From: JAVKEN01 sp040221415
GTDB lineage: Bacteria > Pseudomonadota > Alphaproteobacteria > Rickettsiales > JABSSG01
Assembly: GCA_040221415.1 (NCBI GenBank)
Contig: JAVKEN010000004.1
Location: forward strand, 1 to 6,558
Length of the DNA stretch: 6,558 nt
Reading direction: 5' to 3'
The translations under genes and the position numbers were made by a program. Below the pieces are notes generated by a model that searched no databases, was not told the DNA's origin, and was given only the letters and a program-made list of their open reading frames with translations. Below, piece by piece: positions 6,364-6,558 of this stretch. How positions within the stretch are numbered: the stretch's first letter is position 1; each line of letters starts with the position of its first letter.

Positions 6364-6558
6364 TCAAACCATCACCGAAGAAATCAGCTCATATTTATGA
6401 GCTTGTCTTCTTTTCTGAGTGGAATAGAAGTCATCTAGCGCATCATCTAACTCGTCAAAGTATGCTGATTTATGATTTCCGTGGTTTGTAATGGTAGAAC
6501 CCCAGTGTTTACTAACAGTCCATTTACCGAAGATGTTTTTATGGACGATAGTTTTATA
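6364..6558 (-). CDS. 3' end of a WGR-domain-like protein gene (partial)
   Basis: An open minus-strand frame enters from the right edge and ends at TGA 6364-6366, giving the last 64 residues. IFGKWTVSKHWGS followed by NHGNHKSAYFDELDDALDDF and QKRRQAHKYEL fits the WGR domain pattern: a lead strand, FGxW, xxxWGR, a glycine turn, an FxxxxxA helix, then a basic segment ending in GY. The third residue of the eponymous motif is Ser, not Arg, and the final Gly-Tyr is Lys-Tyr. WGR domains bind nucleic acids in PARPs and occur in many bacterial proteins of unknown role. The domain ends the protein; what precedes it lies outside the window. A broken copy of the same gene end lies at 537-707 in the same orientation. 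This copy is open throughout the visible part, so it may be functional. Confidence 0.65.
   Translation of the reverse strand, partial: YKTIVHKNIFGKWTVSKHWGSTITNHGNHKSAYFDELDDALDDFYSTQKRRQAHKYELISSVMV
6377..6415. terminator. hairpin between convergent genes, possible bidirectional terminator
   Basis: AGCTCATA (6386-6393) and TATGAGCT (6396-6403) form a perfect eight-base-pair stem with a TT centre. GAAGA (6377-6381) and TCTTC (6406-6410) can extend it across a small internal loop, and TTTTCT follows. It lies 21 bases after the Sel1 gene stop, inside the last codons of the convergent WGR gene. The interrupted T-run makes intrinsic termination possible but not certain. Confidence 0.4.
6378..6469. 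repeat. direct repeat, right copy (partner 551-643)
   Basis: This is the intact counterpart of the left copy and codes for the last part of the WGR-like protein. The divergence between copies, near 19 percent, argues against a very recent duplication. Confidence 0.7.

Overview
The window is AT-rich, compact DNA that resembles an accessory region of an intracellular or host-associated proteobacterium. A Legionellales- or Rickettsiales-like host is my guess. It rests on base composition and on the mix of a MACPF-like protein, an FG-GAP propeller and a Sel1-repeat protein; no marker gene proves it.

Layout: (1) 1-101 holds the last 32 codons of an unrecognised plus-strand gene. (2) 157-540 encodes a small VOC/glyoxalase-fold protein with four plausible metal ligands. 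(3) 537-707 is a decayed minus-strand copy of the 3' end of a WGR-domain-like gene. (4) 708-2225, minus strand, encodes a 505-residue protein with a MACPF-like signature and no signal peptide. (5) 2226-2364 is a divergent promoter region with a consensus-like -35 and a palindrome over the predicted -10. (6) 2365-4026 encodes a seven-repeat FG-GAP beta-propeller, integrin-alpha-like, with one C-terminal membrane segment and a 37-residue tail. (7) 4027-4222 is a leader region. (8) 4223-6355 encodes a 710-residue Sel1-repeat protein with a C-terminal membrane segment. (9) 6364-6558, minus strand, is the intact 3' end of a WGR-domain-like gene that runs off the window.

The most striking structure is that the three-gene block (putative pore former, integrin-like propeller, Sel1 protein) lies between two same-orientation copies of the WGR 3' end. 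The right copy is open; the left is broken by a frameshift and stops. This suggests a cassette inserted next to, or mobilised by recombination between, duplicated WGR genes. None of the three block proteins has an N-terminal Sec signal, and two carry a single C-terminal membrane segment. This fits proteins delivered by a specialised secretion route or acting on host membranes, but that role is inference. No tRNA, rRNA, CRISPR array or complete insertion sequence was seen.
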